Shown here: in pieces, positions 34,958 through 44,115 of the stretch
Layout: each line of letters starts with the position of its first letter
Numbering within the stretch: position 1 is the stretch's first letter
Assembly (NCBI RefSeq): GCF_017742235.1
Contig: NZ_JAGHKQ010000003.1
Location: 310,001-374,000, forward strand
Length of the DNA: 64,000 nt
Source of the DNA: Bacillus sp. 165
Lineage (GTDB): Bacteria > Bacillota > Bacilli > Bacillales > Bacillaceae_G
Direction of reading: 5' to 3'
Notes under the pieces: generated by a model
Seen by the model: the letters and a program-made list of their open reading frames with translations, nothing else
Database searches by the model: none
Told to the model about the DNA's origin: nothing
Program-made: the position numbers and the translations under genes

Positions 34958-35325
34958 CATCTGATAGCATGAAGAGCATGTAATGCAGTTTGTTCATCTT
35001 GTAGAAATAATACTTGCTTTCCTTGGTTGCATTCATATATAAAATCTGCAAGGCTTTTGCTGTTGTATATTTGAAAATCACCAACAATAGCGAGTTTCAT
35101 ATTGTAGTTAGCGTATTTTTGCAGTATTTCACCAGCCAATCCCTTTCTTAGTGTAAAGAAATCCTCTGTAATATTGACAGCATGGATGATCAGTTTATAG
35201 CATCCATAATTAGACAATGCTGATGCCATTAAATCTAATGCCCCTTGCACATCACGTATGACTATTTCACAACTTTCTACAACAGCAACCTTTGATTCTC
35301 CTTCTTCATAAACATGCAGTTCCAT
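34957..35325 (-). CDS. DUF4180 family protein
   Basis: A 122-residue cytosolic protein. The conserved family core F-F-x-L-R-x-G-L-A-G-E-I-L-Q-K (near residue 55) followed by N-Y-x-x-K-L-A-I-V-G-D-F and S-K-S-L-x-D-F-I-Y-E is intact. The predicted alternation of strands and helices suggests an alpha/beta fold. AGGAGG precedes the ATG. No biochemical function is established. Confidence 0.85.
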   Translation of the reverse strand: MELHVYEEGESKVAVVESCEIVIRDVQGALDLMASALSNYGCYKLIIHAVNITEDFFTLRKGLAGEILQKYANYNMKLAIVGDFQIYNSKSLADFIYECNQGKQVLFLQDEQTALHALHAIR

Positions 35326-35471
35326 CTTGTATCCTCCTATTTATTTTTCCTGTCATTTTATCAAATGTAGCTATTTTTTCAATATATCCGCCTTGAAAAT
35401 AACTGTGCCAATAACCTAAAAGTTACATATCATGCAGCACAATAAACCATGCCGTTTTAATGTAAACAGAT

Positions 35472-35501
35472 AAAAAGACCTTCCATAGCGTGAAGGCCTT
35501 T
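35472..35501 (-). terminator. Terminator of the 96-residue unknown gene
   Basis: On the minus strand AAAGGCCTTC pairs with GAAGGTCTTT (one mismatch) and is followed by a T run, 36 bases after the stop codon at 35538. Confidence 0.7.
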
Positions 35502-35537
35502 CCATCTGACAGCTTACCTATTCGGTTTTTCTATACA

Positions 35538-35828
35538 TTAATAAGAAAATGTCCAGCAATAGTGGGAATGAAGCGAATCTTCTACCTTAATAATAATCGA
35601 ATGATATTTGTTTTTCTCTCTTTCAAGAGAATAGCTGTACTTTCCGCTCCTCAAAATTTCAGGAATTTTCATTTGCGAAACGGGTATATTGTCGGCTGTC
35701 CAAATCTTCCTTCTTAACTCACTGATGCAATGTATATCACATGTCTCCATCAACAGCCATCGGTCCTGCTCATAAATTGCTTCCAGCTTTTCTTCTGAAC
35801 TCTCTCTTCTTCCTATGTAATCGCTCAT
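35538..35828 (-). CDS. Unknown 96-residue soluble protein
   Basis: I do not recognise this protein. It has a strong AGGGGGATGGAG site before its ATG and its own terminator, so it is probably real. Features are a charged N terminus (G-R-R-E-S-S-E-E-K-L), three cysteines (E-T-C-D-I-H-C near residue 30, and one in the C-terminal Y-C-W-T-F-S-Y), and a Lys/Glu-rich middle. No signal peptide or membrane segment. A cre-like word TTGTAAGCGCTAAA lies just upstream on the coding strand. Confidence 0.6.
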   Translation of the reverse strand: MSDYIGRRESSEEKLEAIYEQDRWLLMETCDIHCISELRRKIWTADNIPVSQMKIPEILRSGKYSYSLEREKNKYHSIIIKVEDSLHSHYCWTFSY

Positions 35829-36015
35829 TCTCCATCCCCCTAAAGAAATATTTAGCGCTTACAAAATATATATGAATATATGTGAATTTTATTAAAATAA
35901 ACGTTCCTTTATTTAAAGAAAAAATCCACATTTTCCAATTATAAAAAGATGAGTTTACTTGTATTTACATACAACTGAAAAGTTCCGAAAAGAAATCCAT
36001 CTCCAAAATGAGCAT

Positions 36016-36056
36016 AAAAAGAGCTGAACCTATAATCTTTCTAGGTTCAGCTCTTT
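36016..36056. terminator. Terminator of the nitroreductase gene
   Basis: AAAGAGCTGAACC and GGTTCAGCTCTTT form a perfect 13-bp stem immediately after the stop codon; A runs to its left give the T tail on the minus strand. Confidence 0.85.
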
Positions 36057-36061
36057 ACAAA

Positions 36062-36769
36062 TTAATATTTATTCCATGTTAAAACGTCATCTAATGGTAA
36101 GCGTACTTTTTCAAATCCTGCCTGTACACCTTTTCCTACTGCAATTAACATAACAGGCTTGTAATTTGCTGGAACATCAAATGCTTCGATAAATTTAGCC
36201 TCATTATACCCGCCCATAGGAACTGTATCTAAGCCTTTTGCTTTTGCCGCCAACATCAGCATCATAGACACTAATCCGCCGTCAATCATAGCTACACGAG
36301 TTGCTTGCTCGTCAGACAATTTTCCATAGTTTTCCATGATGGAGTTCACATAAAACTCTTTAATCTCCTTTGTCATCATGCCTCGCTCTACAAACTCACC
36401 GTATATTTTTTCAGCATTTTGATAAGCTTGAATATCTCCCAATACAGCAATAACAACGGAAGCATCAACAATTTGTTTTTGATTGTTGGCAATTGGCAAT
36501 AAAGCTGCTTTTTCTTCAGCATCTTCAATCACAAGAAATCTCCATGGCTGTAAATTAGAAGAAGATGGCGCTTGAACAGCGATTTCTAACAACTCACGAA
36601 TTTCATCTTCTGTCATTTTAAAGCTTGGATCATAATGACGTACAGAACGACGTTCAGTCGCTACTGTAAAAAAGTCAGTAGAAGTAAGCTCTTTCGGCTT
36701 CACATTGCCCATCCCAATTTCATTTATTTTATTAAGATATTCTTCTTTTTCAGCTACTTTTGCAGTCAT
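36062..36769 (-). CDS. FMN-dependent nitroreductase family protein
   Basis: A 235-residue oxidoreductase. The FMN-binding R-R-S-V-R-H-Y near residue 40 and A-P-S-S-S-N-L-Q-P-W near 67 are present, as is the C-terminal G-K-G region contacting the flavin. Such dimers reduce nitroaromatics, quinones or other acceptors using NAD(P)H; B. subtilis YfkO is a likely relative. The first 30 residues are a polar helical extension. It is monocistronic, with its own promoter and terminator. Confidence 0.85.
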   Translation of the reverse strand: MTAKVAEKEEYLNKINEIGMGNVKPKELTSTDFFTVATERRSVRHYDPSFKMTEDEIRELLEIAVQAPSSSNLQPWRFLVIEDAEEKAALLPIANNQKQIVDASVVIAVLGDIQAYQNAEKIYGEFVERGMMTKEIKEFYVNSIMENYGKLSDEQATRVAMIDGGLVSMMLMLAAKAKGLDTVPMGGYNEAKFIEAFDVPANYKPVMLIAVGKGVQAGFEKVRLPLDDVLTWNKY

Positions 36770-36832
36770 TTTGCATGTCTCCTTATAAAAAGTTTAATCG
36801 TTTAAGAGTTTGAACATTTAGACTCAATAGCT

Positions 36833-36862
36833 ATTATATCTTGTGGAATAAATGTCTGTCAA
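36833..36862 (-). promoter_or_regulatory. Promoter of the nitroreductase gene
   Basis: TTGACA (36857-36862) and TATAAT (36833-36838) are 18 bases apart on the minus strand, about 65 bases upstream of the start codon. Both boxes are perfect. Confidence 0.8.
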
Positions 36863-36951
36863 AGAATATACATCTTAAGTTTTGCAAATAAGAAACAACA
36901 TCCTTTAACGTTCAATCTTTAAATATAGATATACACTCTGCATAACTACAG

Positions 36952-36986
36952 AAAAAACCTCTTGATTTAGCATTTTAATCAAAAGG
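36952..36986 (-). terminator. Terminator-like hairpin left of the small minus-strand ORF
   Basis: CCTTTTGATT pairs with AATCAAGAGG (one mismatch) and is followed by TTTTTT on the minus strand. It supports a minus-strand transcript from the 37.0-37.2 kb region. Confidence 0.6.
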
Positions 36987-37045
36987 TAGGCTAGCTTATA
37001 AATCTACATTCAATAAATAGATATTCACAACTTTATTACATTTAA

Positions 37046-37216
37046 TCACTCCCTACACCACTCTACTACTACAAGGGAGCCGCTACAAATAAATCCTTCT
37101 AAGTCGTTTAATTTGTTTCCATCAAATAGCTGTTGTAACCTTTTTATTAGCTTCACTATATAAGGTTGTAAGGAAGATGTTTCAACCTCCTTAGGACGAG
37201 ATATTTGTTGCAGCAT
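37046..37216 (-). CDS. Possible 56-residue small protein, unknown
   Basis: A minus-strand frame overlapping the promoter region of the antiporter gene. It reads L-Q-P-Y-I-V-K-L-I-K-R-L-Q-Q-L-F-D-G-N-K then N-D-L-E-G-F-I-C-S-G and ends in E-W-C-R-E. There is no good ribosome binding site at the ATG, but an AAGGAGG at about 37189 could serve a later start. The terminator-like hairpin downstream is the main reason to list it. Confidence 0.3.
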   Translation of the reverse strand: MLQQISRPKEVETSSLQPYIVKLIKRLQQLFDGNKLNDLEGFICSGSLVVVEWCRE

Positions 37217-37255
37217 CTTTTTTTTTGGTATTATAAGGAAAAAGGAGGAGATAGG

Positions 37256-39070
37256 ATGGAACATGGATATTCGGTTACATCGTTAATGATTGTAACTGCG
37301 GTAGCATTCTTTATCCCCATTCTCTTACACCGCTTTAAAATACACATCATTCCCGTTGTTGTGGCAGAGATTATAGCAGGTATGATAATCGGGAAAAGTG
37401 GATTTCATATAGTTCATCAAGATGAGTGGTTAAATGTTATGTCTACCTTTGGAATTATATTTCTTATGTTTTTGAGCGGACTTGAAATTGATTTTACATT
37501 ATTTAAATCGAAGCATGGAAAAAAACATGGAAGTGTACCGCGATTACCCTTCGTTGCGAGCGGTGTCTTTGTGTTAATTTTAAGTGTATCCTTTGCTTGT
37601 TCCCTTGTCTTTCAGTGGCTAGGATGGATTGATAATGTATTTTTAATGACCTTAATCATTTCCACTATATCGCTTGGCGTGGTTGTCCCCACATTAAAAG
37701 AAAAAAACATGGAAAAAACAGAAATTGGACAATTTATCTTGTTAGTTACTGTTATCGCAGATTTAGCAACAATGGTGTTATTGGCAGTGTTCGTCTCTTT
37801 GTATTCAGAAGAAGGAAAAAACACGGCGATGCTATTGCTATTATTTGCAGCAGGGGCCATCTTATATGCGATTGCAAAACGGGCAAAAACCGGGCATATA
37901 TTTGAAAAGTTATCAAGCGGTAGCGTTCAATTAGACACAAGGGCAGTGTTTGCTCTTATAATCGTTCTTGTAGGATTATCTGAAACGGTAGGTGCTGAAA
38001 ATATATTAGGAGCATTTTTAGCAGGGGCCTTACTATCATTGCTAGTGCCTAACGAGGACTTAGTGAAGAAAATGGATTCCATTGGATACGGATTTTTTAT
38101 CCCTATCTTTTTTGTTATGGTCGGGGTAAAAATGGATTTATGGAGTTTATTTGAAAAGAAAGCAGCCTTGTTATTGATTCCTTTTTTGCTGATTGCTTTT
38201 TTCATATCCAAAGCGGTTCCGATGCTAGTTATGAAAAAATGGTATACGAACGCTATAGTCATCCCGACTACATTTTTACTAACAGCAAAATTATCGCTCG
38301 TAATTGCCGCATCCAGCATCGGGGAGAAAATGGGAATTCTTTCAGAAGAGATGTCTTCAGCTCTTATTTTGTCTGCTATTATTAGTTGTATTGTTTCACC
38401 TATCCTGTTCAAAAAATGGTTTCCACCTATTGAAAAAAAACGAAAAACATTGCATATTGTGGGAGGAAATCGAATCACATTCCCTCTTATGGAAGATTTT
38501 AAAAAAGACGGATATGATGTGTTGATGTTTGATGATATTGAAAATGAACGGAATGAGACGGATGATATTGGCAATGTGTGCATACTAGACAGTATCAATC
38601 CAGAGAGTGTTGAATCCCAAGGCGGGTTTAAAGCAGATATACTGGTAATAGCAACAAGTGATGATACAGTGAACTATGAGTTGGCAGCAAGAGCAAAAGA
38701 ACGTGGTGTAGATCGAGTGATTGTAAGAATAGAGGATATTCAATTTCATAAACAATTAATTGAAAAAGAATATGTTGTCTTTTCTACAGTCAATTCCACT
38801 AAAACTCTCGTTAGAATGTTAGTTGCAAATAAAAGCTTAGTACAGTTAATACAATCCGAAGAAAAACTGCATGAAATTAAAATCAGCAACATGGAATATG
38901 AAGGAAAAAGAATACGGGATATTAAAGAATTGGGAGACACGTTGATTGTTCAAATTTATAGAGAAGATTCATTTATTATTCCTCACGGCAACACAACATT
39001 AAAACGAGACGATGTTCTATTGGTTACCGGAAGCCAAGACAGTATAGATGAAATTAAACAAGCATTCTAA
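37256..39070 (+). CDS. CPA2 monovalent cation:proton antiporter with RCK domain (YjbQ-like)
   Basis: A 604-residue membrane protein. Residues 1-385 form a 12-13-helix Na+/H+ exchanger domain with conserved F-L-S-G-L-E-I-D-F near 78 and G-A-F-L-A-G near 262. Residues 400-520 are a TrkA-N/RCK nucleotide-binding domain (I-V-G-G-N-R near 404, L-V-I-A-T-S-D-D near 466) and 525-604 a TrkA-C domain. The layout matches KefB/KefC-type and B. subtilis YjbQ antiporters, which expel K+ or Na+ in exchange for protons under control of a nucleotide ligand. The ATG at 37256 follows AAAGGAGGAGATAGG. It stands alone. Confidence 0.9.
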   Translation: MEHGYSVTSLMIVTAVAFFIPILLHRFKIHIIPVVVAEIIAGMIIGKSGFHIVHQDEWLNVMSTFGIIFLMFLSGLEIDFTLFKSKHGKKHGSVPRLPFVASGVFVLILSVSFACSLVFQWLGWIDNVFLMTLIISTISLGVVVPTLKEKNMEKTEIGQFILLVTVIADLATMVLLAVFVSLYSEEGKNTAMLLLLFAAGAILYAIAKRAKTGHIFEKLSSGSVQLDTRAVFALIIVLVGLSETVGAENILGAFLAGALLSLLVPNEDLVKKMDSIGYGFFIPIFFVMVGVKMDLWSLFEKKAALLLIPFLLIAFFISKAVPMLVMKKWYTNAIVIPTTFLLTAKLSLVIAASSIGEKMGILSEEMSSALILSAIISCIVSPILFKKWFPPIEKKRKTLHIVGGNRITFPLMEDFKKDGYDVLMFDDIENERNETDDIGNVCILDSINPESVESQGGFKADILVIATSDDTVNYELAARAKERGVDRVIVRIEDIQFHKQLIEKEYVVFSTVNSTKTLVRMLVANKSLVQLIQSEEKLHEIKISNMEYEGKRIRDIKELGDTLIVQIYREDSFIIPHGNTTLKRDDVLLVTGSQDSIDEIKQAF

Positions 39071-39094
39071 AAAGGTCATATATATGGCCTTTTT
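39069..39094 (+). terminator. Terminator of the antiporter gene
   Basis: AAAAAGGTCATA pairs with TATGGCCTTTTT (one G-T pair) immediately at the stop codon, followed by a T-rich tract. Confidence 0.75.
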
Positions 39095-39198
39095 CTTATT
39101 ATTATAGGGTTTTATGGAATGAAGAGGCTCTTATTTGAAAAATTAATCCAAACGTCATCTCCTACATCCTCTTCAGATACAACTCAAAATGAAAGAAT

Positions 39199-39227
39199 AT
39201 AAAAGACGCCATCCAAAGATGACGTCT
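39199..39227 (-). terminator. Terminator-like hairpin downstream of the aldolase gene
   Basis: AGACGTCATC pairs with GATGGCGTCT (one mismatch) over CAAA/TTTG on the minus strand, then TTTT. The 145 bases between it and the aldolase stop hold no gene. Confidence 0.65.
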
Positions 39228-39374
39228 CAAATCTGACTTATGACATGAGAAGAGTTTCCTGTTTTTCCTTCTCAACTATCAACCTCTTAAGTATGGAGCA
39301 GGGATTCTTTATGTATCTAGAATACTTATCTTCCTTACTCATAGTGAGTTCGTATTGTATCGAGAACGATTCAA

Positions 39375-40139
39375 TTAATCTAAGAAATCCGGCTGTTCTT
39401 TCACAATGCGATCCCATAAAGGCTGGAATTGGAACCAGCCAGCGTAGGATTCCCCAACTTGCTTAGCCGTTACCTTTGCATTCTCCTCTTCAATCAGAAC
39501 CGGTGTTCCAGCAGCTTCTGCTAATAGCTGTGCTTGGCAAGAACGCTCCATTGTAATAAACCACCAAGCTGCTTCATCCACACTTTGTCCTACGGTTAAT
39601 AAACCATGGTTACGTAAGATAGCCGCTTTATGATTTCCTAATGCTTTTGCAATGCGCTTACCTTCTTCAGTTTCCAAGACTACCCCTGTATAATCGTCAA
39701 ACAGGCTGTGATCATTATAAAATGCACATGCATCTTGTGTAATCGGATCTAATAGTCTCCCTAGAGAAGACCAAGATTTTCCATATACAGAATGAGCATG
39801 AGCCGCAGCAACCACGTCAGGACGAGCAGCGTGTACTTGAGAATGAATAGCAAACGCAGCCTCATTCACTGGACGAGTTCCTTCCACTACTTTTCCGTGA
39901 TGATTAACCAATAATAAATCAGAGGCCTTAATTTGGCTGAAATGCATCCCAAACGGATTTACCCAGAAGTGATCCTTAAGCTCTGGATCGCGGACAGTAA
40001 TATGACCTGCTACTCCTTCATCAAATCCAAACTTGGAGAACAAACGAAAAGCACCTGCTAAGCGTTGTTTAAGATGCAGTCTTTCTTCCTCAACAGAATT
40101 AAAAGTTGGTTGATTAAGATCTAATTGGTAAGTTTTCAT
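39375..40139 (-). CDS. Class II aldolase/adducin family protein
   Basis: A 254-residue zinc-dependent enzyme family. The metal ligands are visible: A-A-H-A-H-S near residue 125 (first two His) and R-N-H-G near 190 (third His), and E-G-V-A-G-H-I-T near 40 is typical of the phosphate or carboxylate pocket. The ATG at 40139 follows TAAGGAGGAAAATT. It starts inside the 3' end of the oxidase gene (26-base overlap), so the two are one operon. Members cleave or epimerise sugar phosphates or keto acids; together with a hydroxy-acid oxidase it may process a keto acid product (inference). Confidence 0.85.
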   Translation of the reverse strand: MKTYQLDLNQPTFNSVEEERLHLKQRLAGAFRLFSKFGFDEGVAGHITVRDPELKDHFWVNPFGMHFSQIKASDLLLVNHHGKVVEGTRPVNEAAFAIHSQVHAARPDVVAAAHAHSVYGKSWSSLGRLLDPITQDACAFYNDHSLFDDYTGVVLETEEGKRIAKALGNHKAAILRNHGLLTVGQSVDEAAWWFITMERSCQAQLLAEAAGTPVLIEEENAKVTAKQVGESYAGWFQFQPLWDRIVKEQPDFLD

Positions 40140-41322
40140 AATTTTCCTCCTTAGTATTCGTGAATTGATTCGCCTCAACTAGAAGAGAGCGATCAAGTTC
40201 TGCAATTGATTTTTTCCCAGAAAGAGCCATCGTTAAATCCACATCAGCAATTAAATTGCGGATTACTTCCCTTACACCTTCCTCACCAGCAAGCGCCAGC
40301 CCGTATCCATATGGTCTGCCAAGGAGAACTGCAGATGCCCCAAGCGCCAACGCCTTTACTACATCAGCACCGCGTCGGATACCACTATCAAATAGCACTG
40401 GGATACGCCCCTGTACAACATCACAAATTTTTGGCAATGCATCTAGTGCTCCTATCGATCCATCTACTTGTCTTCCACCATGATTGGATACAATGATTCC
40501 GTCTACACCATGCTGCAATGCCAATTTGGCATCGTCTGGATGGAGAATGCCTTTTAATAAAATTGGCAATGTTGTATGCTCACGAAGAAACGCTAAGTCG
40601 TTCCATGTTAAACTAGCATCTCCATACACCTGTGACCAAAGTGAAATAGCTGCTTTCATATCTTCATGAGGCGCCTTTTCCAGCTTGGAGCAAAAGACTG
40701 GATCCTTTAGAAAATTCCCCACTCCTATCCCTGACAAAAACGGAAGGTAAGCGTTTTCAAGGTCGTGCTCACGCCATGCCATCATCGGTGTATCAAGTGT
40801 AACAACGATAGCGGAATAGCCAGCTTCTTCCGCACGACGCAGCATGCTGGCCGCTATTTCACGGTCGTTACTCCAATATAATTGATACCATCTAGCAGAA
40901 TCACCCATGACAGATGCTACCTCTTCCATACAATGTGTGGATGCTGAGCTAGAAATGAATGGAACATCCATGGCAGCTGCAGCACGTGCAGAAGCTAGCT
41001 CTCCCTCAGGATGAAAAATTGTCTGCACACCGATTGGGGCTAACATTACCGGATACGGGAATGTTTGACCAAACAGAGATACACTCAAGTCCCTATCTTC
41101 TACATTGCAGAGCATTCGTGGAACGATCTGCCAGCGGTCAAAGGCTTGTACATTAGAACGCATGGTGTCTTCAGCACCTGCTCCTCCTGCTATATAATAA
41201 TACGGACCATCCTCTAGCTTTTGACGTGCTTGTTTCTCCAATTCTTCAAATCGGACAGGAAGATGCTTTTTGTCCTTTTGCTGATACACATTCATTTGTA
41301 CTTCATTTCCATACTTCCCCAT
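40114..41322 (-). CDS. FMN-dependent alpha-hydroxy-acid oxidase (lactate 2-monooxygenase-like)
   Basis: A 402-residue TIM-barrel flavoprotein. Diagnostic motifs are G-P-Y-Y-Y-I-A-G-G-A-G near residue 40, W-Y-Q-L-Y near 152, the catalytic S-N-H-G-G-R-Q-V-D near 280, and phosphate-binding D-S-G-I-R-R-G-A-D and L-G-R-P near 310-335. Family members oxidise L-lactate, glycolate, mandelate or related acids; the Y-Y-I-A-G-G-A-G start resembles lactate monooxygenase. The ATG at 41322 has GGGGGAG upstream. First gene of an operon with the class II aldolase; the 381-base divergent promoter region carries a palindrome. Confidence 0.88.
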   Translation of the reverse strand: MGKYGNEVQMNVYQQKDKKHLPVRFEELEKQARQKLEDGPYYYIAGGAGAEDTMRSNVQAFDRWQIVPRMLCNVEDRDLSVSLFGQTFPYPVMLAPIGVQTIFHPEGELASARAAAAMDVPFISSSASTHCMEEVASVMGDSARWYQLYWSNDREIAASMLRRAEEAGYSAIVVTLDTPMMAWREHDLENAYLPFLSGIGVGNFLKDPVFCSKLEKAPHEDMKAAISLWSQVYGDASLTWNDLAFLREHTTLPILLKGILHPDDAKLALQHGVDGIIVSNHGGRQVDGSIGALDALPKICDVVQGRIPVLFDSGIRRGADVVKALALGASAVLLGRPYGYGLALAGEEGVREVIRNLIADVDLTMALSGKKSIAELDRSLLVEANQFTNTKEENYENLPIRS

Positions 41323-41509
41323 ACTTCTCCCCCTTTTGTAACTCTGTTTCACTTTCTTAATTAAATTTATAAATATAGAGAATAGTGGTGTTTACGCTTT
41401 GAATATCACTATTTCTCTATTTTTAAAAAGAGAAATTAAAAACTCAAAAACAACAACACATTTAAATATTTTTTACTTTTCTAGTTACAAATAAAAATAA
41501 ATGCTTTAT

Positions 41510-41527
41510 AATCTGATATATCAGATT
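41510..41527. promoter_or_regulatory. Operator candidate, 18-bp perfect palindrome
   Basis: AATCTGATATATCAGATT lies in the divergent region between the hydroxy-acid oxidase and the MFS gene. A T-G-A-T-A-T-A-T-C-A core of this type is common for GntR/FCD regulators, one of which is encoded next door. The rest of 41323-41703 is A/T-rich without a gene. Confidence 0.7.
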
Positions 41528-41703
41528 TTACTCCGAAAATTCAGAATAGTCAATCCATAATTTCTATTACGAATAATCAGTTTAATTTCTGGTACTTTAC
41601 ATATCTAAATACTCCACGAAAACAACTTTTATTAAAGAGAGGGGGATAGAGAATATACTAGCCTTTTGCAAGGGAATGAAAATGACCAAATGGGGGAGTT
41701 TGA

Positions 41704-43023
41704 ATGAGCCAAAACAATAATGTGCTAGAAAGTAGAACTGTACAAAAAGTGACGACAAGAATCATACCTTTTCTTTTTATTCTATACATTGTCGCTTTTT
41801 TGGACCGAAGTAATCTTAGCTATGCCGCTCTCGAAATGAATAAGGAGTTGGGTTTAACAGCTGAAGTTTTTGGGTTGGTAGCGGGAATTTTTTTCATTGG
41901 ATATGCCTTTCTTGAAATCCCAAGTAATATCATATTGTATCGTACTGGTGCTCGGAAATGGATTGCCAGGATTATGCTTACATGGGGATTCGTTGTCATA
42001 TTGACAGCGTGGGTTCAATCAGCGACACATCTTTATATACTGCGCTTTTTGCTAGGTGTGGCCGAAGCAGGATTTTTCCCAGGGGTCATCCTCTACCTGA
42101 CATTTTGGTTTAGAGCTAAAGAACGCGCGCGCGCAATTGCCCTTTTTATGACTTCAGTAGCAGTTTCTAATATTGTTGGTGCACCGGTATCCACCTGGAT
42201 TATGGACAATATCCAATGGTTTGGACTTTCTGGATGGAGATGGATGTTTATATTAGAGGGTATTCCAGCAATTATTTTAGGTGTTATTACATGGTTTTAT
42301 TTAACAGATCGTCCTGAACAAGCAAAGTGGCTTACAGAAGATGAAAAACGTTGGCTTAACACAGAACTAAAGAAAGAAAACGAAGAAAAGCTTTCAGTAA
42401 AACAATCTTCCACAAGAGAAGTACTAAAGGATTCTCGGGTATGGCTGCTTACTTTTGTGTATTTATTTTATTTGCTCGGCGCATATGGATTAACATTCTG
42501 GACACCAACTATTATTAAGTCAATTTCAGCGTCATATACAAATACTCAAGTAGGTTTACTCGCAATGATACCTGCTATTATAGGATTAATCGCAATGATT
42601 TGGTGGGCGCGTCAGTCTGATCGAACAGGCGAAAGATGGATTCATACCGCTGTTACTCTTATTGTCAGCGCTGGCGGCCTTATTGGAAGCGGACTAGCAT
42701 ATAATCCTATAGTATCCATCCTAATGTTGGCGGTCGCATTTGCAGGAGCGTACAGCTTTTTCGGTCCATTCTGGTCGTTGCCTTCACTGTTTCTCACTGA
42801 ATCGTCTGCAGCAGTTGGAATCGCATTAGTTAACTCTATCGGTGCTTTGGGTGGTTTTTTTGGTCCTGTTTTGGTAGGTTTGCTGGAGACAGATACAGCT
42901 CTTTTTGTTTTAAGCGCATCATTTTTCGTTAGCTTAATTCCTTTATTTGCGATCAGAAAGAAAATGTTGATACATGATAACGGCGCAAAAGTCCAGCTAG
43001 AAAATATAAATAAAGCAAATTAA
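41704..43023 (+). CDS. MFS transporter, anion:cation symporter (ACS) family
   Basis: A 439-residue, 12-helix importer. It has the ACS hallmarks: F-L-D-R-S-N-L-S-Y-A near residue 32, E-I-P-S-N near 77, R-F-L-L-G-V-A-E-A-G-F-F-P-G-V near 112 and G-W-R-W-M-F near 180. This family carries organic anions such as tartrate, phthalate, galactonate or hydroxy acids with protons. A GGGGGAG site precedes the ATG. It is divergent from the oxidase/aldolase operon and faces the GntR gene, so it probably imports the substrate of that module (inference). Confidence 0.88.
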   Translation: MSQNNNVLESRTVQKVTTRIIPFLFILYIVAFLDRSNLSYAALEMNKELGLTAEVFGLVAGIFFIGYAFLEIPSNIILYRTGARKWIARIMLTWGFVVILTAWVQSATHLYILRFLLGVAEAGFFPGVILYLTFWFRAKERARAIALFMTSVAVSNIVGAPVSTWIMDNIQWFGLSGWRWMFILEGIPAIILGVITWFYLTDRPEQAKWLTEDEKRWLNTELKKENEEKLSVKQSSTREVLKDSRVWLLTFVYLFYLLGAYGLTFWTPTIIKSISASYTNTQVGLLAMIPAIIGLIAMIWWARQSDRTGERWIHTAVTLIVSAGGLIGSGLAYNPIVSILMLAVAFAGAYSFFGPFWSLPSLFLTESSAAVGIALVNSIGALGGFFGPVLVGLLETDTALFVLSASFFVSLIPLFAIRKKMLIHDNGAKVQLENINKAN

Positions 43024-43129
43024 TACGAAATCCTACCATTCAACAGGAATGATTTAAAAAACTAAATACCATAAACAAAAAATAGTAAGCGTATACAAAA
43101 TCGGCCGCAGCAATAGATTCGTAATGAAT

Positions 43130-43804
43130 CTATAAAAAGCTTTTGAGCGCGGTCGATTTTACTTCTTCAATATGATTTTCCATTAAATTTTGTGCTAATA
43201 CGGCGTCTGAATCCAACATCGCACGTAAAATACTTTTGTGATGTTCGTTTACCTCGAGTAATCCCTCAACAGCATTCCCTATCATTACTCCAATCCAAGT
43301 GACTTGCGCTTGCAAGGAATTCAGTATGTGAATAAGCCTTTGATTATCTGAGTTGAGAAAAATCACCTTATGCATTTCATGATCTATTTGCAAGTATCTA
43401 TTGAAATCTCCACTAAGAATTACTTTCTCAGCAAGAATCGTTTTTTCAAGTAACTGTTCCATCACATCCCGCGGCATCCTTGTTGTTGCTAGCCCAACTG
43501 CTTGCCTTTCAAGAGCCTTTCTTACATCAAATATTTCTTCGATATCTTTGGCATTCGGCATCTTTACAAATGTTCCTGAACGAGGCTTAATTTCAATCAG
43601 ACCATCTTGTTGCAGCCGATTTAATGCATCCCGCAACGGAGTCTTACTTACGCCTAATTCCTCTATTAATTCCTCATAACTAATCCGTGTTCCCGGTTTT
43701 AATTGATTAAAGATAATTTTATTATGTAAATAAGTATAAATTCTTTCATTAAGATTTCGAGTATCCGGCTTTACACCTTTGAATATAAGTTTTTCATTTT
43801 CCAA
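43130..43804 (-). CDS. GntR/FCD-family transcriptional regulator
   Basis: A 224-residue regulator with an N-terminal winged helix (residues 15-80: G-T-R-I-S-Y-E-E-L-I-E-E-L-G-V-S-K-T-P-L-R-D-A-L) and a C-terminal all-helical FCD ligand domain (about 90-215) whose metal-binding residues are suggested by D-H-E-M-H near 140 and N-E-H-H near 187. FCD regulators usually sense carboxylic acids through a bound metal. The neighbouring importer and oxidase genes and the palindrome at 41510 make it the likely controller of the module. Confidence 0.88.
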   Translation of the reverse strand: MENEKLIFKGVKPDTRNLNERIYTYLHNKIIFNQLKPGTRISYEELIEELGVSKTPLRDALNRLQQDGLIEIKPRSGTFVKMPNAKDIEEIFDVRKALERQAVGLATTRMPRDVMEQLLEKTILAEKVILSGDFNRYLQIDHEMHKVIFLNSDNQRLIHILNSLQAQVTWIGVMIGNAVEGLLEVNEHHKSILRAMLDSDAVLAQNLMENHIEEVKSTALKSFL

Positions 43805-44115
43805 TATAATTACCTGCTTTCCCTCACCTTTTAAAATAATGTATAGCCTCTGAATAAATCTCCATAATGCATGATAATTTACAGTATGTTCTCCTTATAT
43901 TGTAACGAATTTATACTTTAAAGAAAATAAAATATTCCACTTGGTGTTATATTAATAACATTTTCACCTTCACTTTTCATAGTTTTATAAAGTGCTGTTC
44001 ACTGAGCTGCGACTCTTTTACAGTTCTTTGAGATGATTTCTGTATTTCCTTGTTGCTATAAGCACTCATTCACATATCATGTAGAAACTACAATAAACGA
44101 GTGAGGTAAACTGTT

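Noticed and set aside
37612..38598. Long minus-strand frames opposite the antiporter gene
   Set aside because: Shadows of a well-supported membrane protein gene, without start signals.
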